Shown here piece by piece: positions 44,061-52,285 of a stretch of DNA of 64,000 nt. The first letter of the stretch is position 1. Each line of letters opens with the position of its first letter. The stretch comes from Polyangiaceae bacterium. GTDB taxonomy: Bacteria > Myxococcota_A > Polyangia > Polyangiales > Polyangiaceae. Under the pieces are notes generated by a model. It was not told the origin of the DNA. It was given only the letters and a program-made list of their open reading frames with translations, and ran no database searches. The position numbers and the translations under genes are program-made. The stretch is from positions 62,001 to 126,000 of the forward strand of contig JACKEB010000020.1 of assembly GCA_020633205.1 (NCBI GenBank), written 5' to 3'.

Positions 44061-45805
44061 TGACTCACCAGTCGGAGCTCATCGAGCAAGACATCGAGGC
44101 CTACCTCGAGCAACACCAGAACAAAGAGCTCTTGCGCTTTGTGGCGGTGGGCAGCGTGGACGACGGCAAGTCGACCCTCATCGGGCGACTGCTCCACGAC
44201 ACCCACGGCGTATATGAAGACCAGCTATCGGCGGTCAAGCGCGCCTCCAAGCAGACCGACATCGAGATCGACTTCTCTCTGTTTACCGACGGTCTGAAAG
44301 CCGAGCGCGAGCAAGGCATCACGATCGATGTCGCCTACCGATATTTCTCCACAGAAAATCGCAAGTTCATCATCGCCGATACGCCTGGGCATGTTCAGTA
44401 CACGCGCAATATGGCGACCGGAGCCTCCACGGCCAACGTCGCGATCATCCTGATCGATGCGCGCCTCGGCGTACTGCAGCAGTCGCGGCGCCACGCATAC
44501 ATCGCCTCGCTACTGGGCATCCCCCACCTCTTCGTGTGTATCAACAAGATGGATCTGGTCGACTACGATCAGCGTCGCTTCGAGGAGATCCGCGAGGAGT
44601 TCAGCCTGTTCGCCAGGCGCCTGGGCTTCAAAGACGTCACGTTCATCCCCATCAGCGCGCTGCGGGGGCACAACGTCGTGCACACGAGCGACCAGATGCC
44701 CTGGTACAGCGAGGCGGGCGGAAAGACGCTGCTCGCTCACCTCGAAACCGTGCCTATCGCAGAGGACCGCAACCTCAGCGATCTGCGCTTCCCGGTGCAA
44801 TACGTTCAGCGCCCGAACCTCGACTACCGTGGCTTCGCCGGGCAGATCGCTTCCGGGCGGATCAAGCGTGGCGACGAGATCGTGGTGTTGCCATCGCTGC
44901 GCACCAGCCGAGTAAAGAGCATCGACACCTTCGACGGCACGTTGGATGAGGCGTTCGCGCCGATGAGCGTCACCTTGCGCCTCGAAGACGAGGTGGACGT
45001 CAGTCGGGGCGACATGCTGGTGCACGCCTCGGAGCGCCCGAAGGTGGCGCAGAACTTCGAGGCCATGTTGGTGTGGATGAGTGAGGCTCCGCTAGACGTC
45101 GGCAAGAGCTACTTCATCAAGCACACCGCGCAGTACGTCAGGGCCGAGGTCAGCGAGGTGCTCTCCCACACCGACCTCGAGACTCTGGAGCCCACCCAAG
45201 CGAGCGGACTGGCGCTGAACGAGATCGGCCGGGTCAGAGTGAAGGCGCACCGCCCGCTCTTCATCGACATCTACTCGCAGAATCGCGCTACCGGGGCCTT
45301 CATCGTCATCGACTCGGTCACCAACGACACGGTGGCCGCCGGAATGATCGTGGATTCAGGCCAGACTAGCGCGGAGGGATCGTCCCCGGGCGACGGCGCG
45401 TTGGACCAAGGCAGTCAGGTCTCGGCGCTGGAGCGTCGTCAGCGCCTCGGCCACGCCGCGCTCTTGATCGAACTGCCCGGTGATGCCGCGACCAGCAAGC
45501 AGCTGGGCTTCGCGCTAGAGCGCGTGCTATTCGACCGTAATTACCTCGCGGTAACGGTTGATGGCAGTCAGGTCGGCAACGCGGAGGCGGCGCTCTTCAC
45601 CCTCAGGCCCTTGCTCGAAGTGGGCGCCATCGTGGTGTGGGTCGGAAACCTGTCGAGCGACACTCGTAGCGCCCTCCAGGGCTATCGCAGCGCCACGCCT
45701 CAAATGATCGGCGGAGAGCAACCAGCGGCGCCGAGTGACGACATGGACGCGCTGGCGGTGCGCGTGGTCGAGCAACTCACCAGCTCCGGGGCGCTCACGG
45801 CCTGA
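44060..45805 (+). CDS. cysN: Sulfate adenylyltransferase subunit 1 with degenerate APS-kinase-like C-terminus
   Basis: The protein has 581 residues, longer than the roughly 475 of stand-alone CysN. The GTPase part has P-loop GSVDDGKST, DTPGHVQYTRNM and NKMD. After residue about 455 a tail follows whose layout resembles an APS kinase (CysC): GHAALLIELPGDAATSKQLGFALERVLFDRNYLAVTVDGSQ. However, the Walker A lysine pattern (GxSGxGKS/T) is not intact, and DGD of APS kinase reads DGS. So it is probably a non-catalytic or altered relic of a CysNC fusion. It overlaps the convergent TetR gene by 106 bases. Confidence 0.88.
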   Translation: MTHQSELIEQDIEAYLEQHQNKELLRFVAVGSVDDGKSTLIGRLLHDTHGVYEDQLSAVKRASKQTDIEIDFSLFTDGLKAEREQGITIDVAYRYFSTENRKFIIADTPGHVQYTRNMATGASTANVAIILIDARLGVLQQSRRHAYIASLLGIPHLFVCINKMDLVDYDQRRFEEIREEFSLFARRLGFKDVTFIPISALRGHNVVHTSDQMPWYSEAGGKTLLAHLETVPIAEDRNLSDLRFPVQYVQRPNLDYRGFAGQIASGRIKRGDEIVVLPSLRTSRVKSIDTFDGTLDEAFAPMSVTLRLEDEVDVSRGDMLVHASERPKVAQNFEAMLVWMSEAPLDVGKSYFIKHTAQYVRAEVSEVLSHTDLETLEPTQASGLALNEIGRVRVKAHRPLFIDIYSQNRATGAFIVIDSVTNDTVAAGMIVDSGQTSAEGSSPGDGALDQGSQVSALERRQRLGHAALLIELPGDAATSKQLGFALERVLFDRNYLAVTVDGSQVGNAEAALFTLRPLLEVGAIVVWVGNLSSDTRSALQGYRSATPQMIGGEQPAAPSDDMDALAVRVVEQLTSSGALTA

Positions 45806-46314
45806 GGCAGTACGCGGCGCACCAGCGCCGCGAGCGCCACCTCTAGCTCGGCGGTGTCGAGCGCCTGCGGGCGGTCGAGCGCGACGCGGTCGACCGCACC
45901 GCTAATTGCGCTTGCCGCGAGGAAGCACTCGACCTCCGTCAGCTCGGGGGCACAGCGCTCTAGGGTCTGGAGGATCGCGCAGAAGCTCGGGTCACAGTTC
46001 GAGCCATCCACCGCGGCACGATACAACGTGCGATCGCGCCTGCGACGCTCGAGCAGCAACCGGCCCAGACGAGGCAAGCGCTCCTTCGAGAGCTCGCACA
46101 GCTGCTGTTCGAACCACCCTGACTGGCTCGCGAACAGACTTCGCACCAACTCCCGCTTCCCGGAGAAGTACTGATACAGGCTGCCGATACCGACGCCTGC
46201 GACCTTTGCGACCTGTGTGGTGGACAGTCCCTCGTAGCCCTTGTCGAGTAGGACTCGTTCCGCCGCGGTCAGGATGACCTCGACCGTGTTGCGGGCGCGA
46301 CGCTGAATCGGCAT
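45700..46314 (-). CDS. TetR family transcriptional regulator
   Basis: The protein has 204 residues from ATG 46314, which has GAGGAG upstream. N-terminal helix-turn-helix: ARNTVEVILTAAERVLLDKGYEGL then STTQVAKVAGVGIGSLYQYFSGKRELV. The C-terminal 35 residues are encoded over the end of cysN on the opposite strand, so the stop at 45700 gives an unusual convergent overlap. Target genes are unknown; no divergent partner gene is directly next to it. Confidence 0.85.
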   Translation of the reverse strand: MPIQRRARNTVEVILTAAERVLLDKGYEGLSTTQVAKVAGVGIGSLYQYFSGKRELVRSLFASQSGWFEQQLCELSKERLPRLGRLLLERRRRDRTLYRAAVDGSNCDPSFCAILQTLERCAPELTEVECFLAASAISGAVDRVALDRPQALDTAELEVALAALVRRVLPQAVSAPELVSCSTTRTASASMSSLGAAGCSPPII

Positions 46315-46441
46315 GCGCCGTAGCTCCTCACCCACGCTCAGCTCCTGGAGATCTTGATTTTCCACTCCATCAGCATGGGCGGAACGCCATGACGCTGCTT
46401 GAGCGCAGCCTGAGCGTTGTCTGAAGGCGACGTGAACTACT

Positions 46442-47122
46442 TCAGGCAGTGCCCGTCGCGACCTGCTGGTTGTGACGCACGTCAGTTCCCGCCACCATGA
46501 ACACCACCATCTCTGCGATGTTCGTCGTGTGGTCGGCGATCCGTTCGAGATAGCGCGCCACAGAGAGCAAGCGCTGCGCGTTTTCGGGGTCGCTCGCCAT
46601 GTGGACACTCAACGCGGGAAACGTCTGCGCATAGGCCGCATCCACCTGAGAATCTCGCTCCATCACGCGCTGAGCTTTCGGGACGTCCTTCGTCACGAAT
46701 GCGTCCAGGCAATCCCTCAACATGCTTGAGGTCACCTGAGCCATCTCCGGCAGGTCGGTCTCGACCTCGAGGGGTGGATGGTCCGAGAGCTCGATGGTGC
46801 GCTCACAGATGTTCGCAGCCAGATCCCCGATGCGCTCCAGATCAGTCACCAACTTGAGCGCGGTCGTGATGAAGCGAAGATCGCCCGCCACCGGCTGGCG
46901 CCGGGCAAGCAGCCTCAGACAGCGCTCATCAATGTCCACTTCGAGGCGATCGATGTGGGCGTCGATGCTGGATGTCGTGCGAGCCAAGCGGGCGTCTCGT
47001 GTGGCGAACGCCTGCATCGCGTCGTGCACCATCTCCTCGACTCGCGAACCCATGAGCAGGACGCGCTCGCGCAGCGCGCTCAGCTCCTTCTCGTATTCGC
47101 GGTCAGTATGCAGACGGGACAT
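46442..47122 (-). CDS. phoU: Phosphate signalling regulator PhoU
   Basis: The protein has 226 residues from ATG 47122. Two repeats of the PhoU helical bundle are visible, with RQPVAGDLRFITTALKLVTDLERIGDLAANI and LLSVARYLERIADHTTNIAEMVVFMVAG as the paired metal-binding E-RIxD motifs. PhoU dampens PhoR signalling and controls the phosphate transporter. No pst genes are next to it. It is on the same strand as phoR and the two phoB-like genes but 538 bases downstream. Confidence 0.93.
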   Translation of the reverse strand: MSRLHTDREYEKELSALRERVLLMGSRVEEMVHDAMQAFATRDARLARTTSSIDAHIDRLEVDIDERCLRLLARRQPVAGDLRFITTALKLVTDLERIGDLAANICERTIELSDHPPLEVETDLPEMAQVTSSMLRDCLDAFVTKDVPKAQRVMERDSQVDAAYAQTFPALSVHMASDPENAQRLLSVARYLERIADHTTNIAEMVVFMVAGTDVRHNQQVATGTA

Positions 47123-47660
47123 GCTTCGAACTCGATCACGGTACGTTCCGGCTTGCCTCAGACTTGGCCCCAGAACCCCCAACTTGGCCTCTTGCCAGAG
47201 TTAGCTACGACGGAAATCGCTGGCTTCATGAGCCCCCAACCGACGTGTTGGGAACAGTAGCTCAACGAATGTTCAAGCGTACCCCGGCTCCCCTGAATTG
47301 ACCACGTTGCCGCAAGAACGTGCACAGATGAGCCGATACCGAGACCACAACGACGCAAGATGCCGCAATTCCTCGGGCGGCATTTGAGACGGATCCAGCC
47401 ACCAAACGACGCTTCCCCTACGCCTCGAGCGTGCCGAAGCTGCGCCGCAGTGTCGTGGCCGAATTGGAAACCTTTGCCAGCCGGATTTCCGAATCAGAAC
47501 AATCCATGGCTTTTTTGGGGGGAGAGGAGCCCCTACAGGTGCCGTCGCCGCGACGCGGCAAAGACCGCCTGCGCAGGCCTTGCACCTCGGCCATGCCACT
47601 CTGCCCCGCCGCTCTGCCCCGCCGCTCGTGCAGCGGCCCACCTTTTGGTGGTCAACCGAG
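47123..47660. other. Intergenic region between phoU and phoR
   Basis: This gap of 538 bases separates the phoR stop and phoU start on the same strand. It has no pst gene and no clear terminator. Short frames in it look non-coding. I found no Pho-box-like repeat here. A short direct repeat CTGCCCCGCCGCT lies near 47600-47628. Confidence 0.35.
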
Positions 47661-49490
47661 CTACTGCAGCCGCTCGGCGACTGCGACTGGCATCGAACTC
47701 GCCGAGGGGTGGCTCGTCATCTCTTCGCGCGCGACGGGCAACGTCACCCAAAACCGTGTACCCACGCCCAGGGTACTCTCGACCCCCACGTTGCCACCAT
47801 GAGCTTCGACGAGGTGCTTGACGATCGAGAGGCCAAGACCGGTACCGCCGAGGTCCCTGGAGCGCCCTTTATCCACACGATAAAACCGCTCGAACAGTCG
47901 CGCGAGATGCTCTTCCTGGATACCAGGTCCGGTGTCCGACACGCCGATCTCGACCACATCGCCAACGCGTTTGGCAGCGATACGGACGGCGTCTCCGTCC
48001 GTGGTGTACTTGATAGCGTTGTCCACCAGATTGCTGAGGATATGCTCCATCGCGCGGCCGTCCGCGTTGATACACGGTAAATCCTCAGGGAAATCCTGAT
48101 CGATACGCAAGCGACGGTTCTTGATTCGCCCGTCAAACATCCCGAGCACCTGCTGCACGAACGGACGCACCGCCAGGGGTTCCCGTCGCAGGCGGAAAGA
48201 ACCAGACTCGATGCTCGACAAGCTCAGCAGGTCCTCAACCAAGTCACGCAGGCGGATCGCATTGCGGTCGATGATGTCGATGAAGCGACCCGCAAACTTG
48301 GGGTCGTCCTTGGCGCCTCCCATTAGGGTCTCGGCCGCGGAGTGAATCGAGGCAACCGGGGTGCGCAGCTCGTGGGAGACGTTGGCCACGAAGTCGCGCC
48401 GCATGCCCTCGAGTCGCCGCATCTGAGTGACGTCCAAGAACACCAAGAGCCATCCCTGTTCCGGCACGGGTTGCACCTGCACGAGCAGGATGCGGGGCTT
48501 CAGACCCCGCACCTCGATCTCACCGCTGCCGGGCTTCCGCGACTTCTTCGCGGCCTCGAGCAGTTCGTGAAGCTCGGACTGGCGCACGGTCTCCAGCAGC
48601 GTCTTACCCACGACGTCGTTGTTCAGCAGCAGCATCTCGCGGAGCGCGGGGTTGACGTGCTGGATGTGACCCGACGTGTCGATCAGCATCACTCCCTCGC
48701 GCATGCTCTCGAGGATGCTGCTCATCTTGTCGCGCTCGCTCGTGAGCTCGTCCAGGGTCGAAGACAGGTTCGTGGCGAGCAAGTCGAGCCCGGCACCGAG
48801 GGGGCCGAGTTCGTCTTCCTTGCGGATACGCGCGCGAGCCGTGAGATCGCCGTCTGCCATGCGCTCGGCCACCTCTGTAAGGTGAGTCGCAGTGTTGGCG
48901 AGGCTCTTGGCAGCGAAGCTTGCGAGCAGCACGGCGATCGCGAGGCCCAGGATTGAAGCCAGGAGCAGCCCTTTTTCCAGGGTCTGAAGCGCGCCTTCCA
49001 CTTCCTCCAGCTCGATCGACAGCCTCGCCACCTTTGGACCACCCGGCGCCATTCGCTGAACAGGTACCGCAACGTAAAGCTGACTTTGACCAATGGTGGC
49101 GCTGTGGCGCTCTGAGATTCCGCGCCCTGAACTCAATGCTTCGACCACCTCCGGCCGCTCCGAGTGATTCTCCAGCGCCGCCAAATCGCCGGTGGGCACC
49201 TCCGAGTCACCAAGCACCCGCCCGTCGGCGGCAATCAAGGTAACGCGGGCCTTGGAGGCTTTGCCGAGGCGATCGGCCAGCGCGTCCCAGTCCTTGACGT
49301 CGTCGTCAGGTAGCTGCACCTCGCTGACTTGATCGGCGATCAACTGCGCGCGCGTCACCAGGTCGCGGGTCATGTGGTCCACGAGCACGCTGTGGACCTC
49401 ACGACGCATGAACAAGAACGCCGCCGTAATGGCGACGCCAATCAACAGCAGAGCAACGAGCGTCAGCTTCGCTCGCAGGCCTAGCTTCAA
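47661..49490 (-). CDS. phoR: Phosphate sensor histidine kinase PhoR
   Basis: The protein is 609 residues if it begins at the TTG at 49490, which overlaps the phoB stop (ATTGA), so it is translationally coupled. Two membrane helices (about residues 7-26 and 165-187) flank a periplasmic sensor, then HAMP, a PAS domain (about 245-345) and the kinase. VANVSHELRTPVASIHSAAETL holds the phospho-acceptor His (about residue 370), with NLVDNAIKYT, DTGPGI and GTGLGLSIVKHL for ATP binding. Pairs with the neighbouring PhoB-like regulator. Confidence 0.93.
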   Translation of the reverse strand: MKLGLRAKLTLVALLLIGVAITAAFLFMRREVHSVLVDHMTRDLVTRAQLIADQVSEVQLPDDDVKDWDALADRLGKASKARVTLIAADGRVLGDSEVPTGDLAALENHSERPEVVEALSSGRGISERHSATIGQSQLYVAVPVQRMAPGGPKVARLSIELEEVEGALQTLEKGLLLASILGLAIAVLLASFAAKSLANTATHLTEVAERMADGDLTARARIRKEDELGPLGAGLDLLATNLSSTLDELTSERDKMSSILESMREGVMLIDTSGHIQHVNPALREMLLLNNDVVGKTLLETVRQSELHELLEAAKKSRKPGSGEIEVRGLKPRILLVQVQPVPEQGWLLVFLDVTQMRRLEGMRRDFVANVSHELRTPVASIHSAAETLMGGAKDDPKFAGRFIDIIDRNAIRLRDLVEDLLSLSSIESGSFRLRREPLAVRPFVQQVLGMFDGRIKNRRLRIDQDFPEDLPCINADGRAMEHILSNLVDNAIKYTTDGDAVRIAAKRVGDVVEIGVSDTGPGIQEEHLARLFERFYRVDKGRSRDLGGTGLGLSIVKHLVEAHGGNVGVESTLGVGTRFWVTLPVAREEMTSHPSASSMPVAVAERLQ

Positions 49491-50191
49491 TGCATCGCCG
49501 CCTCTTCCGGCGTGCCCACGAATCGATAGCCCACACCACGCACGGTCTCGATGTAGTCCCGTGCGTTGGCGAGCTTCTCGCGGAGGCGCTTCACGTGGGT
49601 ATCCACGGTGCGCGTGGTGATGCTGGAATCCATGCCCCAGACGTCTTCGAGCAGGGTGCCTCGAGACTGAACTCGGTTCTTCCGATCGTACAGCGTGGTC
49701 AGCAAGCGGAACTCGAGGGCCGTGAGATCCACGAGAGCGTCCTCCACCCAGACCCGATGCGCGTCGCGAGCGAACTTCAAGCAACCGAACTCGACGACGT
49801 CCTCTTTGATGTCGCCTCCGGATTCGGCGCGGCGCAGCACCGCGTTGATACGCAGCAGCAGCTCCCGCACGCTGAAGGGCTTGATGACGTAGTCATCGGC
49901 GCCGAGCTCGAAGCCGACCACGCGATCGATCTCCTCCCCCTTGGCGGTCAGCATGATCACCGGCACGCCGCGGGTGGACGAGTTGTCCTTGATCTGCTTG
50001 CACACCTCGGTGCCCGGCATGTCGGGCAACATCAGGTCGAGCAAGACCAGGTTGGGGCGCTTCTCCCGCACGAGGTTCAGCGCTTCGGTACCACGCAGCG
50101 CCTGGAGCACCTCGTGCCCTACTTGCTCCAAGTTGTAACGCAGGACTTCTTGGAGATCGGTTTCGTCTTCGACGACGACAATTCTGGCCAT
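49487..50191 (-). CDS. phoB: Phosphate response regulator PhoB (paralogue 1)
   Basis: The protein has 234 residues, an OmpR/PhoB-type response regulator. The receiver domain has VVEDETD, the phospho-acceptor in LVLLDLMLPDMPG and the conserved Lys in VIKPFSVREL. The C-terminal winged helix is typical, with NRVQSRGTLLEDVWGMDSSITTRTVDTHVKRLREKL. It overlaps phoR and is preceded 28 nt upstream by a Pho-box-like direct repeat, so it is probably autoregulated. Paralogue 2 is encoded at 50464-51147. Confidence 0.92.
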   Translation of the reverse strand: MARIVVVEDETDLQEVLRYNLEQVGHEVLQALRGTEALNLVREKRPNLVLLDLMLPDMPGTEVCKQIKDNSSTRGVPVIMLTAKGEEIDRVVGFELGADDYVIKPFSVRELLLRINAVLRRAESGGDIKEDVVEFGCLKFARDAHRVWVEDALVDLTALEFRLLTTLYDRKNRVQSRGTLLEDVWGMDSSITTRTVDTHVKRLREKLANARDYIETVRGVGYRFVGTPEEAAMH

Positions 50192-50218
50192 TGGGTTGCC
50201 CCTGAGTAACGCCCCAGT

Positions 50219-50236
50219 GTGACGCTGAAGTGACAG
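50219..50236 (-). promoter_or_regulatory. Pho-box-like direct repeat, phoB paralogue 1
   Basis: On the minus strand this reads CTGTCACTTCAGCGTCAC: two GTCAC units 11 bases apart, as in the CTGTCAT-type direct repeats bound by PhoB. It begins 28 bases upstream of the start codon. TACT follows at the position where the -10 lies in Pho promoters. Confidence 0.65.
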
Positions 50237-50463
50237 GTGTGGAGCCTATCCGGGGCCGACAGCCAGCGCCAGCTCGGGTAAACCGGCTGTTCGCGATCGG
50301 CAACGTCACAGAACGGCGCGCCTCACCCCCAAACGAGCGAGCCAAAGCGCCGAAACTGCTCACGGTTCAGCCCGCGGAGCAGCGACAGCCCGCAGCCACT
50401 ACGGCGTCGAATCATCTACCTTTGGCAGGTCTCAGCGCTTCACTGGCGGGTCCTCGCGCGTGG

Positions 50464-51147
50464 TCAGCCGCGGCCAGTGAAGCGGTAGCCAACGCCGCGC
50501 ACCGTCTCGATGTGGTTTCGCGCGTGCGCCAGCTTCTCCCGTAGACGCTTCACGTGTGCGTCGACGGTGCGGGTAGAGGAATCGCCACGCATACCCCACA
50601 CGTTGTCGAGCAGGACCGAGCGACTTTGCACCCGCTCCCGACGCTCGCAGAGCGTCACCAGCAGCTTGAACTCCAAAGCGGTCAGCTCGACCTCGGTCTC
50701 ACCAACCCACACGCGGTGGGCATCGCGATCGATGCGCAGGTCGCCAAACTCGAGGGTACCGTTTGCGGGAGGCGGACCTGACTTGCGGCGTAGTACCGCG
50801 CGGATTCGCAAGGCCAACTCGCGCACGCTGAACGGCTTCGTAACATAGTCGTCCGCGCCGAGCTCGAAGCCGACCACGCGATCGATTTCCTCGGTGCGCG
50901 CTGTACACATGATCACGGGAATGTGCGCGGTCACGGGACTGGATCGCAGTAGACGACAAATCTCCGTCCCTGCGAGATCGGGGAGCATGAGGTCCAACAC
51001 GACGAGTTCCGGCACCATTTCCCGACAAAGCTTGAGCCCCTCTTTGCCGTTGAGTGCCGAGGTCACGTCGTACCCAAGCTGCTCGAGGTTGTATTGCAGG
51101 ACGGTGTGGATGTCCTCTTCGTCGTCAATGACGAGAATGCGAGTCAT
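50464..51147 (-). CDS. PhoB-like response regulator (paralogue 2)
   Basis: The protein has 227 residues from ATG 51147. OmpR/PhoB architecture like paralogue 1: VIDDEED, phospho-acceptor in LVVLDLMLPDLAG, VTKPFSVREL, and a winged helix ending with RTVDAHVKRLREKLAHARNHIETVRGVGYRF. The DNA-recognition helices closely match paralogue 1, so they probably bind the same sites. It has no kinase of its own nearby, which suggests it shares PhoR. Divergent from the TonB-Exb operon. A Pho-box-like triple repeat lies 28 bases before its start. Confidence 0.9.
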   Translation of the reverse strand: MTRILVIDDEEDIHTVLQYNLEQLGYDVTSALNGKEGLKLCREMVPELVVLDLMLPDLAGTEICRLLRSSPVTAHIPVIMCTARTEEIDRVVGFELGADDYVTKPFSVRELALRIRAVLRRKSGPPPANGTLEFGDLRIDRDAHRVWVGETEVELTALEFKLLVTLCERRERVQSRSVLLDNVWGMRGDSSTRTVDAHVKRLREKLAHARNHIETVRGVGYRFTGRG

Positions 51148-51174
51148 CTGAGCCGGTGGCAGTACCGAGGCAGC

Positions 51175-51201
51175 GTGACCGTGAGGTGACGTGATCGTAG
51201 C
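51175..51201 (-). promoter_or_regulatory. Pho-box-like repeat, phoB paralogue 2
   Basis: On the minus strand: GCTAC, GTCAC and GTCAC spaced exactly 11 bases apart. The last unit begins 28 bases before the start codon, the same distance as for paralogue 1, and TACT again occupies the -10 position. Confidence 0.65.
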
Positions 51202-51367
51202 GCTCTCGAACAATCTGTAGATGAGCGCTCCACAGCGGCCATTGCGTGACGGTTTGATGGCTACGACTGCCGGCGACGACGAGGCTGGACTCGTGTGACA
51301 ACGCTGCAACGCCTTGGAGCGTTCGTGACGCCAAACCGACTTTCCTTTACTCCTATTTTGCCGAGAC

Positions 51368-51383
51368 GCCACGATGCCGTCAC
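51368..51383 (+). promoter_or_regulatory. Possible Pho-box-like repeat, tonB operon
   Basis: GCCACGATGCCGTCAC: GCCAC and GTCAC units 11 bases apart (one mismatch to the pattern), ending 28 bases before the tonB start. No clear -10 follows. Confidence 0.4.
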
Positions 51384-51410
51384 ACAACACGAGCAGGGTC
51401 CCGACCACCG

Positions 51411-52175
51411 ATGGACCCCAAGAAGTGGACGAACGACGACGGCGACAGCGGCCGTTTTGGACGGCTCTCTGCAGGCCTCGCCATGGGCGTCCTCTGCATG
51501 TCGGGGCTTCTCGCCTTCCTGACGGTTGCAGGTGGCAATGTCACCGAGATCATCCAGAAGGAAGAAGACATCGTCGACGTTCAGCTGGCAAAGACTCCTG
51601 AGCCTGAGCCCGAGCCTGAAGTCGAAGAAGAGGTGGATCCCGAGCCGGCGCCACGCGCTGCCGGACCGGTGATGCCGAAGCTCGTCGTTCCGAAGGAGAT
51701 CCCCAAGGAAGCGCCCAAGGAGACCGACGCACCCGTGGGTGACACGCCTGGTGGCGGCGACCCCTACGCGAACGCCGGTGGTGGCGGGCGCGGCAAGGGC
51801 ACCGGCAAAGCGGCGCCAAAGCCGACGGCTGAACCCACCGCAGAGAAGCCCAAGCCTCCGCCGCCGAAGCCTGAGAAGAAGAAGGTGTTCCGCGCCAACG
51901 AGGTCGCGGTACAGCCAGTTCCTCAGAACCGCCCCTACCCGAGCTACCCCTCTTCTGCGCGCTCCGCGGGCATCGAAGGCGTGGTCGTCGTGCGCTACGT
52001 CATCACCGAGTCGGGCAGCACTGCCGCAGTCAAGGCAGTGCGCGGCCCGGCTGAACTCACCGGCGTGTGCGAGGCCGCCGTGAAGAGCTGGACCTTCAGC
52101 CCCGCGAAGAACGAGTTGGGACAAGCCGTCCCGGTCGTCAAGTTCGCGCGCTTCCCCTTCAAGATCAAAATCTAG
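51411..52175 (+). CDS. tonB: Energy transducer TonB
   Basis: The protein has 254 residues. N-terminal transmembrane helix (about residues 19-43), then a Pro/Glu/Lys-rich periplasm-spanning section (PEPEPEPEVEEEVDPEP, PKEIPKEAPKE) and a C-terminal TonB domain containing YPSYPSSARSAGIEGVVVVRY and WTFSPAKNELGQAV. It transmits proton-motive force to outer membrane receptors; the receptor encoded at 54205-57240 is the obvious partner. First gene of a TonB-ExbB-ExbD-ExbD cluster. Confidence 0.88.
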   Translation: MDPKKWTNDDGDSGRFGRLSAGLAMGVLCMSGLLAFLTVAGGNVTEIIQKEEDIVDVQLAKTPEPEPEPEVEEEVDPEPAPRAAGPVMPKLVVPKEIPKEAPKETDAPVGDTPGGGDPYANAGGGGRGKGTGKAAPKPTAEPTAEKPKPPPPKPEKKKVFRANEVAVQPVPQNRPYPSYPSSARSAGIEGVVVVRYVITESGSTAAVKAVRGPAELTGVCEAAVKSWTFSPAKNELGQAVPVVKFARFPFKIKI

Positions 52176-52285
52176 CGTCTGACCCCAGAGCGTCTCGCGC
52201 AAACCATTTTCCACAAGCAAATACTAGTCCTTGCACTCGCAACGCGAACCCCAAGCGAACCGAGCTGCCCAAACGGAGCACTTCA

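Noticed and set aside
47600..47630. Short duplicated CTGCCCCGCCGCT as a CRISPR or repeat array
   Set aside because: Only two copies with no spacer structure; likely GC-rich chance.
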